From: Anatilimnocola aggregata
GTDB taxonomy: Bacteria > Planctomycetota > Planctomycetia > Pirellulales > Pirellulaceae
Assembly (NCBI RefSeq): GCF_007747655.1
Contig: NZ_CP036274.1
Span: forward strand, 6,510,001 to 6,574,000
DNA length: 64,000 nt
Direction: 5' to 3'
The notes under the pieces were generated by a model. It was given only the letters and a program-made list of their open reading frames with translations. It searched no databases and had not been told where the DNA came from. Both the position numbers and the translations under genes were made by a program. Shown one piece after another: positions 9,574 to 18,268 of the stretch; the stretch's first letter is position 1, and every line of letters starts with the position of its first letter.

Positions 9574-10217
9574 CGTTCGAAACCTTCAAGGGTGGTCGCA
9601 ACATCCACGAGCGCGAGCTCGCGCAGGGACTGCCAATCGGTACTGCCCAAGGGCATGTAGCTTGCGAACCACCTGTCGTCAAAACTCCACGCCCCTGCCT
9701 AACCCTAAAGAACGGCTGAGCCGGCAGGTTTTGCCGATTCTGACGACAAGAACTGAATGCGGCCGCCGAATATGCCGATTATCGGAGTGCGGCGGGGATT
9801 GCCGACTGTAGTGAACCGCAGCACGTCGCTGGGGAGTCAATTCTGCAGTTCGGCCAAGGATGTTGAATTGACCGTGTGTCCGCATCACGAACTGTCAAGT
9901 TCGCTACCAACGCGTAGCAGGCGACAGAATGGTCGATGCGCTAAGCACTTAGGTCAAATCGAGCTAGTTTCGTCATTTACCTAAGTCGATAAATTCGCCA
10001 GCCGCAGTAGCCGGCTTTCGTACTATATTTCGGTTAATGCTGGGCGAACAAATGGGGTGGCAGCACTGTCTTGCGGGCACAAGCACAGAGGCGACCACGG
10101 CAGCGGTAATTACGGTACACCACAGAGGCAACGAGTGATTCACAGCGTTTGAGGCGGCCGACATCCAAGCTCTCTTTGGGGCAAACCGGACAAATCAAGC
10201 GGGAGGAGACCAGAACA
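9574..10217. other. 644-base divergent intergenic region
   Basis: The region lies between the leftward FHA/coiled-coil gene and the rightward dksA-like gene, so it should carry both promoters. Short open frames here have no start context or family likeness. It contains a perfect 14-base palindrome (gcgcgagctcgcgc, near 9613) and an A+T-richer stretch at ~9950-10040 that includes tactatattt at 10021. I see no confident -35 box and no RNA gene. Confidence 0.5.
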
Positions 10218-10658
10218 ATGGCACGTAAAGAAGCAGTAGCACAACTTCGTCAAATCCTCGTTCGCCGGCGCGACGCTCTGCGTAAAGCCCTTGCGGGCGA
10301 CTTGAGCTCGCTCAAGGAACTCCGCCAGCAGACTTCCGGCGACATGATGGACGCCGCTATGGACTCTGCCCAGGACGAAATCAGCTCGCAGTTGGCCGAA
10401 GTCGAAAGTCGCGAACTCGCGCATATCGACGTCGCCCTCGAGCGGATGCGCCAAGGCGACTACGGCAGCTGCGAAGGTTGCGGTCACGGCATTCCGCTCG
10501 CCCGCCTGCAAGCCCTGCCCTATGCCACCATGTGCATCACTTGCCAACGCGAAGCCGAAAAGAATGGCGACACCATCGGCTCCGGTGCCAAGCAAATGTT
10601 CGACTTCGGGCTCGACAGCGATGTCTCGTCCGGCGATGTCGAAATCGATATCTCCTAG
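10218..10658 (+). CDS. TraR/DksA-family zinc-finger transcription factor
   Basis: The start at ATG 10218 is fixed by a strong Shine-Dalgarno gggaggag about ten bases upstream; the longer open frame has no such site. The protein is 146 residues. A helical hairpin carries a D42-x-x-D45-x-A47 motif, the acidic tip that DksA uses inside the RNA polymerase secondary channel. A C4 zinc finger follows (C85, C88, C106, C109). DksA proteins tune rRNA and stress promoters together with ppGpp. The gene stands alone between its own promoter region and a clear intrinsic terminator. The acidic C-terminal tail (SDVSSGDVEIDIS) is an extra. The family call is firm; whether it is the housekeeping DksA is inference. 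Confidence 0.92.
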   Translation: MARKEAVAQLRQILVRRRDALRKALAGDLSSLKELRQQTSGDMMDAAMDSAQDEISSQLAEVESRELAHIDVALERMRQGDYGSCEGCGHGIPLARLQALPYATMCITCQREAEKNGDTIGSGAKQMFDFGLDSDVSSGDVEIDIS

Positions 10659-10716
10659 CATTGCACCGCCCGAGATCGCAGCTCAGCAGCGTCTCCGGCA
10701 ATCGTCAATGCCTACG

Positions 10717-10747
10717 AGCCGGTGAAGTGACTTCACCGGCTTTTTTT
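10717..10747 (+). terminator. Rho-independent terminator after dksA-like gene
   Basis: An 11-base perfect stem (agccggtgaag / cttcaccggct) with a three-base loop is followed by a run of seven T. It lies 58 bases after the dksA-like stop and before the protease gene, so it separates the two transcription units. It is the clearest intrinsic terminator in the window. Confidence 0.9.
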
Positions 10748-10776
10748 CGGGCTGTTTCCAAGGAAGGATCTCGGCC

Positions 10777-11943
10777 ATGCCTGTCATTCGTCGCAATTTC
10801 CGCTTCTGGCGATTGGTTCGCGCCCACGGCACTGGCCTCCTCCTCTTCGCCGGTGGTCTGACGGCCAGCCTGCCCGCGACTGCCGAAGAGTTGATCTCCA
10901 TTGATAACCGCGCCCGGCTCTTTGCCGAATTAGCTCGGGACGTCGAACACCTGGAACAACAGGGAAACATCCTCAAGCGAACGGTCAAGCTCGTCACTCC
11001 TTCGGTTGTGCACATCGAAGCCAAGCGCGACGACGATGCTCGCAATCTGAACAAGACGGTCGAAGAAGCCGGTTCGGGCGTCGTCATCGAACGGGCTGGC
11101 AAGCACTTCGTGATCACCAACCGCCATGTGATCAAGTACTCGTCGCTGGCCAGCATCAAAATCAAGCTCTCCGACGGCCGGTTACTGGCACCAACTCAAG
11201 TCTGGGCCGATCGCGAGACCGATATCGCCATTCTCGCCGTTCCCGGCAAAAACTTGATTCCGGCGAACATCGGCGACAGCGATAAGCTCGAAATTGGCGA
11301 CTTCGTTCTCGCCGTCGGCAGCCCGTTTGGCCTCAGCCATTCGGTGACATATGGCATTATCTCCGCGAAAGGTCGCCGCGACTTGCAACTCGGCGACGAC
11401 GGCGTCACCAATCAAGATTTCCTCCAAACCGATGCCGCCATTAACCCCGGCAACAGCGGGGGACCACTCCTTAACCTGCGCGGCGAAGTAGTCGGCATCA
11501 ACACCGCCATCGCCAGCAGTTCGGGCGGTAACGAAGGAATTGGCTTCACGATTCCCGTGAACATGGTCATGGTCGTCGCCGATCAACTGATCGATCACGG
11601 CCAGGTGGTCCGCGCCTATCTCGGCGTTCAACTCGATGCCACTTTCACCCGCGAAGAAGCAATCGCTGCCGGCCTGCAACGACCCGAAGGGGCGCGCATC
11701 ACTGGCGTTACTCCTCGGTCCCCTGCCGAAATGGCCCGCCTGCAGCCCGGCGACGTCATCCTCAACTTCAACGGTTACCGCGTCGAAGACGACGACCATC
11801 TGATCAACCTGGTCAGCCTGACTCCCGTCGACAAGGAAGTCGAACTGACCCTCATGCGCGATACTCAGACCGTTCGCCTGCGCGTCCGTGTCGGCAATCG
11901 CAGCGATCTCAAGCCCGCTCTCGAAACCTCGCGCAACGAGTAG
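10777..11943 (+). CDS. HtrA/DegP-type serine protease with one PDZ domain
   Basis: 388 residues with an N-terminal export signal (LLLFAGGLTASLPATAEE). The S1C trypsin-fold triad is complete: H117 in TNRHVI, D149 in RETDIAIL and S227 in NPGNSGGPL. A single PDZ domain covers ~275-375 (YLGVQL, PAEMARLQPGDVILNFNG). HtrA proteins are periplasmic proteases or chaperones for misfolded envelope proteins; one PDZ is like DegS or HhoA rather than DegP with two. A stretch at 41-65 is helical. The gene is preceded by the dksA terminator and an aggaag site 17 bases before the ATG, so it is probably transcribed alone. Confidence 0.93.
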   Translation: MPVIRRNFRFWRLVRAHGTGLLLFAGGLTASLPATAEELISIDNRARLFAELARDVEHLEQQGNILKRTVKLVTPSVVHIEAKRDDDARNLNKTVEEAGSGVVIERAGKHFVITNRHVIKYSSLASIKIKLSDGRLLAPTQVWADRETDIAILAVPGKNLIPANIGDSDKLEIGDFVLAVGSPFGLSHSVTYGIISAKGRRDLQLGDDGVTNQDFLQTDAAINPGNSGGPLLNLRGEVVGINTAIASSSGGNEGIGFTIPVNMVMVVADQLIDHGQVVRAYLGVQLDATFTREEAIAAGLQRPEGARITGVTPRSPAEMARLQPGDVILNFNGYRVEDDDHLINLVSLTPVDKEVELTLMRDTQTVRLRVRVGNRSDLKPALETSRNE

Positions 11944-12103
11944 CGCTCCGCGAGACTGCCAAACACACACGGACGATCTGCCCGGGGTCGGGAGGTTTTT
12001 CGGGCGAGTTGACCCTGTCTTCTGCCGCCCGGCGATGACCCGAAAATCCTCCTGAACCCAAACGTGCGAATCCCGAAATCATGCTTCAGGTTGGTACCTC
12101 TTG

Positions 12104-12127
12104 AGGAAACCCGAAGCGTGAGCGAGG
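12104..12127 (+). repeat. REP-like repeat, copy 1
   Basis: The core cccgaagcgtgagcgagg plus flanking agga forms a 24-base unit. It is matched in inverse orientation at 12256-12279 with a single mismatch, about 130 bases away. Such palindromic spacer repeats are common in planctomycete intergenic DNA as far as I recall; this is not checked here. Confidence 0.75.
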
Positions 12128-12255
12128 AAAGCGAACGGGAGGCATGGAAGCGTATTTCTCTCGTGATTCGTTGGGATGACGCAAGCTGCGCAATTGAACT
12201 CGGTAAAGTGAATGGTCTGGCAACCGCGACGGCTCTTCACCGCGATCAGCACGCG

Positions 12256-12279
12256 CCTCGCTCACGCTTCGGGTCTCCT
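12256..12279 (-). repeat. REP-like repeat, copy 2 (inverted)
   Basis: This is the reverse complement of copy 1 (cctcgctcacgcttcgggt and flank, one mismatch over 24 bases). The two copies could fold into a long hairpin in a transcript reading into the HTH gene. Confidence 0.75.
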
Positions 12280-12414
12280 GAATGGCGGCGAAACCGAGTG
12301 TCGGCACGCTGGCGTGAATGGCTACAATTCTGCTAGCGCTGTGACCAGACGTGTCAAGCGGGTGTGCTGGAATGGGGAGAACAACTTTTCCCTTTTTCAG
12401 GAGGACGCACCACC

Positions 12415-13245
12415 ATGGTTGCCGAACTGCATGCGCCGCCCAGTGAGCGGGACTTTCAGGTCTTTCGTCTGATTAAAGTCGAACAGCGAACGACTCGCGA
12501 AGTGGCCGAAATCGTGGGAATTTCGCAGACTCGCGTTTGTCAGATCGTCCAGCGAGTGCTGGACTTTTTGGTGGCGACGGCCCCTGCTGACGATGATGAA
12601 AAACAGCGGGCTCAGCGGCTGTATGTTGCCCGGGAATTGGCCGCGGAACGGTTCGATTTTCTCTTCAAGGCCGCGCTCGATAGTTTCGAAGAGTCGAAAG
12701 GTGAAGAGACGATCACCCGCACGGTCAACTCGCAGTTTCGCGCCGGCTTGGAGACGAGCACGACCCGCTCTAGCTGCGGCGATGTTCGCTACCTGGCTCA
12801 GGCCGCGCGCATCAATGTAATGGCGGCGAAGCTGGCCGCGTCTCGGTTGCCACCTTGGAACCTCGCGGTCGATGAGAGCATCGCGGATGCAAACGAACAC
12901 GATACTTCCCCAGCGCCCAGGAACCACCCGTTGGAGGACTGTTCAACGGAGGCGACCGAATCGCCGCGAATGGCTGAGAAGAAGTCCGGTCAACAGGCTG
13001 TAAGTCGTGGCAAGCGATACCTTTCGCGCCGCGAGCTGATTGAGTTCTTTCGGGGAATCGAGGGGCGCACAGTACCTGTTCAAGAGGAGGCTGAAGGGTT
13101 CTCGCCGCGCGAGGAACTCGAGCAAGTGTTGGCCACTTCCGCCCCGCTGCCAGACCAGCAACCGGCGGCCACGGGCAAGCCGCTGACTGCCAAGCAGCGC
13201 CGCGCGCGAGCAAAGTTCTTGCAACGCAAGAGAAGCGCAAAGTAA
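12415..13245 (+). CDS. Orphan sigma-region-4-like helix-turn-helix protein
   Basis: 276 residues from ATG 12415, chosen for the aggagg ten bases upstream; an in-frame GTG at 12364 lacks such a site. Residues ~15-50 form a sigma-70 region 4-like HTH (REVAEIVGISQTRVCQIVQRVL). The rest is helical and charged, and the last 20 residues are strongly basic (TAKQRRARAKFLQRKR). I do not recognise a family with a known role. It could be a DNA-binding regulator or a packaging-type small subunit, but no phage genes are near. It is convergent with the formamidase gene, 40 bases away. Confidence 0.75.
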   Translation: MVAELHAPPSERDFQVFRLIKVEQRTTREVAEIVGISQTRVCQIVQRVLDFLVATAPADDDEKQRAQRLYVARELAAERFDFLFKAALDSFEESKGEETITRTVNSQFRAGLETSTTRSSCGDVRYLAQAARINVMAAKLAASRLPPWNLAVDESIADANEHDTSPAPRNHPLEDCSTEATESPRMAEKKSGQQAVSRGKRYLSRRELIEFFRGIEGRTVPVQEEAEGFSPREELEQVLATSAPLPDQQPAATGKPLTAKQRRARAKFLQRKRSAK

Positions 13246-13285
13246 CGCGCAATCGTGGCTGCCCGGTAGTTGGCTTCCAACCAGG

Positions 13286-14230
13286 CTATGCGTTGCCAAC
13301 GAGATAGCGTTTTTCGATTTTGGTGGCGACCGTGCCGATGGCGTAGTAGCCCACGCTGATGCTGGCGACGTGCGTGAGCAGATCGTAGGCTCGCCAGCGA
13401 TCCCAACCATAGTCAGCTTCGAGCCAGAGGATGAGCTTGGCGAAGGCTTCGGCAGTGGCGCGTTCCATCGGGCAACCGGTGGCGACGGTCATGAGTTCGG
13501 TGGGTGATTCGATCCGCGGCCCGGAGATTTTTTTACCTTTACGCAGCTCGACGGTGATGGTCGATTCGGCGGGCATCTCGAGGCCACTGGCTGAGAGTTC
13601 GCCGTGCCCCATCGCTGCGTGGGCATCGCCCAGGTAGAGATAGCCGCCGGGGACAAACACCGGCAAGTAGATGGTATTGCCGGGGCAGACTTCGATGATG
13701 TCCATATTGCCGCCATGCACGCCAGCGGGAATGGTGGTGGGAACACCCCAATCGGGCGCGGTGCCAATGCAGCCCAGCATCGGGCGATAAGGGATCGTGA
13801 GCTTGTCGCTCCAATGAATCTGGCCGTCGTTGATGGCGCAGACGTGGGTGCCGTGCGGGCATTCGGTGCCAAGCCATTCGGCCAGTTGGCGCGGGTCGCT
13901 GGTGCGCGTGCTGCATTGGCCAATGAGAGGTTTGATTTCACGAATGGTCACAGCTAGCGAATCGCCCGGTTCGGCCCCTTCGATCCAGATCGGGCCGGTC
14001 TGGGGATTTCCTTTGGGCTGGATGGATTTGTCGCGGCGGTCGGCATTGGTGCGAATCTGCCCGCTGAAGGCGTCTTCACTTTCGACGACGATCGTTTCGC
14101 CCGGTTGAATGCGGAGGCGAGGTTCGTTGTGACGGCTGTATTCGTAGTACAGCGGGCCGATGGGGAGGCGTTGCATGGCAGGTTGTTCCAGGCGGGCGGG
14201 TGCGATGGAGGAGGCGAGGGGCGACGACAT
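13286..14230 (-). CDS. Acetamidase/formamidase-family protein
   Basis: 314 residues. FmdA/AmdA-family signatures are seen throughout: PGETIVVESEDAFSGQI, NPQTGPIWIEGAEPGDSLAV, PAGVHGGNMDI, VPGGYLYLGDAHAAMGHGELS and ATGCPMERATAEA. Members hydrolyse formamide or acetamide to the acid and ammonia. Length and motif order are close to the bacterial family norm. It is divergent from the membrane protein/mfnB pair with 113 bases between them. Placement beside an MfnB gene suggests a formate/C1 link, which is inference; family members with other amide substrates are possible. Confidence 0.88.
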   Translation of the reverse strand: MSSPLASSIAPARLEQPAMQRLPIGPLYYEYSRHNEPRLRIQPGETIVVESEDAFSGQIRTNADRRDKSIQPKGNPQTGPIWIEGAEPGDSLAVTIREIKPLIGQCSTRTSDPRQLAEWLGTECPHGTHVCAINDGQIHWSDKLTIPYRPMLGCIGTAPDWGVPTTIPAGVHGGNMDIIEVCPGNTIYLPVFVPGGYLYLGDAHAAMGHGELSASGLEMPAESTITVELRKGKKISGPRIESPTELMTVATGCPMERATAEAFAKLILWLEADYGWDRWRAYDLLTHVASISVGYYAIGTVATKIEKRYLVGNA

Positions 14231-14343
14231 TTTGACAATGTTTGAGGGCTGCCGCTACGCATGCCGCTGGGCAGGAGGGCCGATTTTGCTACAACGGGAG
14301 ATTGTGGATTCCCCGTCTCGCTGACCGCTGCCGATTTCGCTCC

Positions 14344-14928
14344 ATGCCTGAAGTTTGGTTACGCACGAACCGCCGAGCCCTGCTGCTGGGACTGATCTTG
14401 CCTGCGCTGGTCGCCCTGAGCGGCATCTTTCTGCTGGTGGCTGCCTGGCTCGAAGGTTGGCACTGGGGATTCTTCGTGCTCGCGGGCGCGATCATTGCCG
14501 GGGCGGCGTTTCTCACGGGCAATATCCTGTGGCTAGCCGCCCAGCCGCGGCTCGCCTTCGAACCGCACTGGCTGCTGGTCTATTTCGAACAGAACGATCC
14601 GGTGCGAGTGCCGCTGGAGATTGTCGAGTGTTTTTTTCTGGGGCAAGGACCGAGCAATTTGCCGAACCTTGAGGGCCGCGAACCAGAAACGAGCAACGTC
14701 ATCGTCCGTCTCGCCGAACGAGCCAAGGATTGGCACCATCGCGATGTGAAGCCCGCCCTGGGGCATTGGTGCGAAGGTTACATCACCCTGCGGGGCGCGT
14801 GGTGCGAACCGATCAGTGGTGAAGCGCTCAAGCATTTGAATCGCCGGCTGGCCGAAGCGCATCGTGCCCAGCGTGCTCAAGCCGAAGTTGCCACAGCGGA
14901 TGTTGCCGCAGGGGAAGTGACTCAGTGA
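14344..14928 (+). CDS. Two-helix membrane protein upstream of mfnB
   Basis: 194 residues from ATG 14344. Two adjacent membrane helices (LLLGLILPALVALSGIFLLVAAWL and WGFFVLAGAIIAGAAFLTGNILWLA) lie in the first 75 residues, then a soluble domain of ~115 residues (PRLAFEPHWLLVYF...). It ends in a Glu/Ala-rich tail. I do not recognise a family. The stop codon overlaps the GTG start of the MfnB gene by four bases (GTGA), so the two are almost certainly translationally coupled. That makes a role near methanofuran-type cofactor synthesis possible but unproven. Confidence 0.8.
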   Translation: MPEVWLRTNRRALLLGLILPALVALSGIFLLVAAWLEGWHWGFFVLAGAIIAGAAFLTGNILWLAAQPRLAFEPHWLLVYFEQNDPVRVPLEIVECFFLGQGPSNLPNLEGREPETSNVIVRLAERAKDWHHRDVKPALGHWCEGYITLRGAWCEPISGEALKHLNRRLAEAHRAQRAQAEVATADVAAGEVTQ

Positions 14929-15638
14929 CGCGTCTGCTGGTGAGTGTGCAGGGTCCGGACGAAGCGCTGCTGGCCGTGGAGTGCGGCGCACAGTTGATCG
15001 ATGTGAAGGATCCGCGGCACGGATCGCTGGGCGCGACATCACCGGCCGTGTGGCAAGCCGTGATGGCTGCGGTGGGCGAGTATATGCCCGTGAGCGCCGC
15101 GCTCGGCGAATTGCTCGATCGCGAAGTTCTCGGCCGAGCGCAGGCCACAGCGGGTCTGACGTTCGCCAAGGTTGGTCTGGCCGGTTGTGGCGCGCTCAAC
15201 GATTGGCAGGCTCGTTGGTACGCTTGGCAACAAAGCCTGGCGACCGGCGTGCAAGCGGTGGCGGTGATCTATGCCGATTGGAATTCGTGCGGCGCACCGG
15301 CACCAGACGAAGTGCTCGACCTGGCCGCGCAGGCAGACATCGCAGCCGTGCTGATCGACACGTTCGATAAGACGCGGGGGTCGGTGCTGCAACTGCGCTC
15401 CACTGCCGAGCTCGCGGCGCTTGCCAGTGAAGTGCAACAGGCCCAGCTGATGCTCGTGGTGGCGGGCTCGTTGCAACTGGGCGATGTTTCCGCATTACTG
15501 CCGCTGCGCCCCGCTTATCTGGCGGTGCGTGGCGCGGTTTGCGATGGTCCGCGCAGTGGTCAATTATCGGCGGCGAAGATTCGTCAGTGGTCGCGCGCGC
15601 TGAGCACTCCCCAAGATCACTGTCAAGCGCTGCGTTGA
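14925..15638 (+). CDS. mfnB: (5-formylfuran-3-yl)methyl phosphate synthase-like, MfnB family
   Basis: 237 residues; GTG start within the upstream stop codon. It has a TIM-barrel of the DUF556/MfnB family. Seen motifs are LIDVKDPRHGSLGA with the Schiff-base-type Lys (K28), AKVGLAGCG (K82) and VLIDTFDKTRGSVL (D145, D148, K149). In methanogens MfnB condenses two glyceraldehyde-3-phosphates into the furan precursor of methanofuran. Planctomycetes carry this gene with tetrahydromethanopterin-linked C1 enzymes for formaldehyde oxidation. Other H4MPT genes are not in the window. The family call is firm; the exact cofactor made is inference. Confidence 0.87.
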   Translation: MTRLLVSVQGPDEALLAVECGAQLIDVKDPRHGSLGATSPAVWQAVMAAVGEYMPVSAALGELLDREVLGRAQATAGLTFAKVGLAGCGALNDWQARWYAWQQSLATGVQAVAVIYADWNSCGAPAPDEVLDLAAQADIAAVLIDTFDKTRGSVLQLRSTAELAALASEVQQAQLMLVVAGSLQLGDVSALLPLRPAYLAVRGAVCDGPRSGQLSAAKIRQWSRALSTPQDHCQALR

Positions 15639-15903
15639 AATTCTCAGCCCTTGGCGACTGGCTTGGCTGCGCCAATTGCTTGACTTGATGGCGACGGAGT
15701 TCAATACTGCTGTCGTCGTTGGTGAGAGCTCGCAAGCTCATCTTTCTGCCAGCTCGCTGACGACCCGGTTCATTTCCACTGCTCCCAACGATGTTGCCTC
15801 ATCACGAGGCATGGGGACGTCAACCACAGGCCGCTCATCAGCACCCAGGCTTGTTGTGTTACATTCAACGACAGTTCCGTTCTGCGTCTAAGGAGATCTA
15901 CAC

Positions 15904-16107
15904 GTGCCGCGTTCTGTGTTAGAAGCCATTCGCGACGGCGAATGGAATTACGAACCTGAGCAGCAGCCTTCTGAAGGAGTAGAAGGAACCAAGGCCATGC
16001 CGGGCACACAGGAAAAACTCGACGTGCTGGCCGAACGATTAAAACAAGGGATGCCCTTGTGGAATCCGCTCGATCGCCGGGATTACGAGCACATGAACGA
16101 ACGGTAG
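15904..16107 (+). CDS. Small conserved-looking protein, 67 aa
   Basis: GTG start at 15904 with a clear aaggag eight bases upstream. The 67-residue product is acidic to neutral and soluble (MPRSVLEAIRDGEWNYEP..., ending in LDRRDYEHMNER), with no Cys or membrane segment. I recall similar short proteins in other planctomycetes but cannot name a function. It is followed at once by a stem-loop and then the PHA-system-domain gene. Confidence 0.7.
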   Translation: MPRSVLEAIRDGEWNYEPEQQPSEGVEGTKAMPGTQEKLDVLAERLKQGMPLWNPLDRRDYEHMNER

Positions 16108-16136
16108 AATGAAGAGCACTTCGACTCCCTTCATTC
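16107..16136 (+). terminator. Stem-loop after the 67-aa gene, possible weak terminator
   Basis: An 8-base stem gaatgaag/cttcattc with a 14-base loop starts on the last base of the stop codon. There is no T run after it, so it may be an mRNA-end or processing hairpin rather than a classic terminator. Confidence 0.35.
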
Positions 16137-16152
16137 GTTAGAAAGTTTGTGC

Positions 16153-16455
16153 ATGCCCTCGCTGAAAATTAAAGTTCCTCACGCTCTGCAAGTCGCTGAG
16201 GCCGTCAAGCGACTGCAAACGTTTCTCGATGAGGTTCGCCGCGATCACGCCGATCGGGTGAGCAACGTGCAAGGTGTGTGGCAGGACGATACTCTGGCCT
16301 TTGGCTTCACGGCGATGGGCATGAAGATTGACGGCACCCTGGTGGTGTATCAAGAGGAAGTGCTGGTGAGCGGCAACCTGCCGTTCGCGGCCTCGCTGTT
16401 TCGCGGGCAGATCGAGCAGACGATTCGCGGCGAGTTAGAAAAGCTGTTGGTGTGA
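16153..16455 (+). CDS. Polyhydroxyalkanoic acid system (PHA_gran_rgn) family protein
   Basis: 100 residues from ATG 16153. The pattern LKIKVPHALQVAEAVKRLQTFLDEV, then WQDDTLAFGFTAMGMKIDGTLVV and LPFAASLFRGQIEQTIRGELEKLL, fits the small PHA_gran_rgn domain. This has an AHSA1/START-like fold and is named after a PHA-granule locus, although its function is not settled. No PHA synthase or phasin is nearby. No clear Shine-Dalgarno is seen. Confidence 0.75.
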   Translation: MPSLKIKVPHALQVAEAVKRLQTFLDEVRRDHADRVSNVQGVWQDDTLAFGFTAMGMKIDGTLVVYQEEVLVSGNLPFAASLFRGQIEQTIRGELEKLLV

Positions 16456-16681
16456 CGCAGCTTGTCGGACTTGCATCCGGCCCTGCCAACTTCAATCGAA
16501 TCTGCCAGATTCCGCTTCTGCCCGTTGTGCCGAAGCGTGCCGGCCAGCCGCGAATTTCTTCTCTGAATTCATAACGGTTCCCGGCTGCCGCGCCATAAGC
16601 ATCGGGTAAAGTTCACTACCCCCCTCTCTTGGCCGCTGGAAGCGACTGTCGGCAACGGGGCTGCGAATTCAGGAGTCTGCG

Positions 16682-18262
16682 ATGTCGGCCGAGAATGCTT
16701 ACGACGAAGTTTTGTACGAAAGCCATCCGTTCGCGCAAACGCACCCCAATCGCCTGGCGACGATCGGGCAGTTGTTCGGCATGCAACCCGCACCACTCGC
16801 CAAGTGCCGCGTGCTGGAACTCGGCTGTTCGAGTGGCGGCAATATCATTCCACTGGCCGAGCGCTTTCCGCAGAGCGAGTTCGTCGGCATCGATGCTTCG
16901 TCGCGGCAAGTGGCCATTGGTCAGAAGACGGTCCAAGCGCTGAACTTGCCGAACCTGCAACTGCTGCACGAAGACATTCTGAAGTTCTCGCCGCAGCAAG
17001 GAAAGTTCGATTACATCATTGCGCACGGTGTCTTCTCGTGGGTGCCGCCCAATGTGCAGGACGCGATTCTGCACATTTGCCACGATCATCTCACGCCCAA
17101 TGGCATCGCCTATATCAGTTACAACACGAACCCGGGCTGGCGCTTGCGGGGCATGATTCGCGACATCATGACTTACCGCGCTCGCAAGATCAGCAACCCG
17201 GCTGAGAAGCTGCGTGAATCGCGAGCGTTGCTCGATTTTCTCGCCGAGTCCGTTTCGACCAAGGGAAATGCGTACGGCATTCTGCTGGCCGACGAAGTGA
17301 ATCACATCCGTCCCAAGCAGGACTGGTATCTGATTCACGAATATCTCGAAGAGGTCAATGAGCCCGAGTATTTTCATCAGTTCATGGACCGCGCTCATCT
17401 GCACAACTTGCAGTATCTGGGCGAAGCTGACTACAGCACCATGCTGGCCAGCAATTTTCCGCCCGAAGTCGAAGCCATGCTGAAGAAGCTCGGCACGGAC
17501 ATCATCGAAACCGAGCAGTACATGGACATGGTGCGGAATCGCCTGTTTCGCCAGACGCTGCTGTGCCAGTCGGCTGTGACGCTCGACCGCACGATTCCGC
17601 CCGAGCGAATTTTCAACATGCATGTCGCGTCGTCGTCGGAACCAGAAGGGGGCGTGCAAGTCGATCCGCGCAGTTGGGATCCCGTGACGTTCAAGCGTCC
17701 TGGCTCGACACTCTCGACCAAAGAACCGCTGCTCAAGGCGGCGATGTTGGAACTACGCGCTGCCTGGCCTCGGGCGATTCCCTTCATGGAGCTCCTCTCG
17801 AACGCCCGGGGACGATTGCATCCCGGTACGCAAGTGATCGACGCCGAGCGGGCTGCGAACGATGCGAAGAATCTGGCCCGTCCGCTGCTCCGCTGTTATG
17901 CGACGACACACGTCGACTTGCATGCCGAGCCACCACAGGTGGCGTATCTTATTCCGGAACAGCCAGCTATCTCTCGGCTCGCACGGTTTCAGGCGAGTCA
18001 GCCGGGCGCTGTGACCAATTTGATGCACGAAGTGGTGCAATTGGGCGACTTCGAACGGCAAGTGGCCAAACTGCTCGATGGCTCGCGCGATCGCGCAGCA
18101 GTGATCGAGACGCTAACGGACCTCGTTGCCAAAAAGACACTCGTCGTTCACGAAAAAGGGAAGCCGGTCGCCGATCTCGATCAGGTGCGCGTCATCCTCG
18201 GCAAAGTGCTGGAAGATGCACTCCCCTCGCTGGCGAGAAAGAACTTGCTGCTGCCGCAGTAG
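16682..18262 (+). CDS. SAM-dependent methyltransferase with PKMT-type regulatory domain
   Basis: 526 residues. The N-terminal class I methyltransferase domain shows motif I VLELGCSSGGN (~44-54), FVGIDASSRQV (motif II) and FDYIIAHGVFSWVP (motif IV region). YISYNTNPGWRLRGMIRDIM leads into the second domain (~220-300, 'methyltransferase regulatory domain'). A third C-terminal part follows, reading like a winged helix (LLDGSRDRAAVIETLTDLV). Rickettsial PKMT1/2 protein-lysine methyltransferases that modify outer-membrane proteins share this layout. The substrate here is unknown. It stands alone, convergent with the protease gene six bases away. Confidence 0.87.
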   Translation: MSAENAYDEVLYESHPFAQTHPNRLATIGQLFGMQPAPLAKCRVLELGCSSGGNIIPLAERFPQSEFVGIDASSRQVAIGQKTVQALNLPNLQLLHEDILKFSPQQGKFDYIIAHGVFSWVPPNVQDAILHICHDHLTPNGIAYISYNTNPGWRLRGMIRDIMTYRARKISNPAEKLRESRALLDFLAESVSTKGNAYGILLADEVNHIRPKQDWYLIHEYLEEVNEPEYFHQFMDRAHLHNLQYLGEADYSTMLASNFPPEVEAMLKKLGTDIIETEQYMDMVRNRLFRQTLLCQSAVTLDRTIPPERIFNMHVASSSEPEGGVQVDPRSWDPVTFKRPGSTLSTKEPLLKAAMLELRAAWPRAIPFMELLSNARGRLHPGTQVIDAERAANDAKNLARPLLRCYATTHVDLHAEPPQVAYLIPEQPAISRLARFQASQPGAVTNLMHEVVQLGDFERQVAKLLDGSRDRAAVIETLTDLVAKKTLVVHEKGKPVADLDQVRVILGKVLEDALPSLARKNLLLPQ

Positions 18263-18268
18263 GCGGAA

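Larger units (their letters stand above)
11944..12414. other. 471-base intergenic region with inverted REP-like repeats
   Basis: No gene is supported here. Just after the protease stop there is a short G/C-rich stretch that ends in tttttcggg near 11995-12005 and may act as a weak terminator. The main content is a pair of inverted copies of a ~24-base repeat (given separately). Upstream of the HTH gene there is an A/T-poor leader ending in a strong aggagg. Confidence 0.55.

Noticed and set aside
16616-17659. 347-codon frame antisense to the methyltransferase
   Set aside because: Same antisense effect; the sense strand has all motifs of the family.
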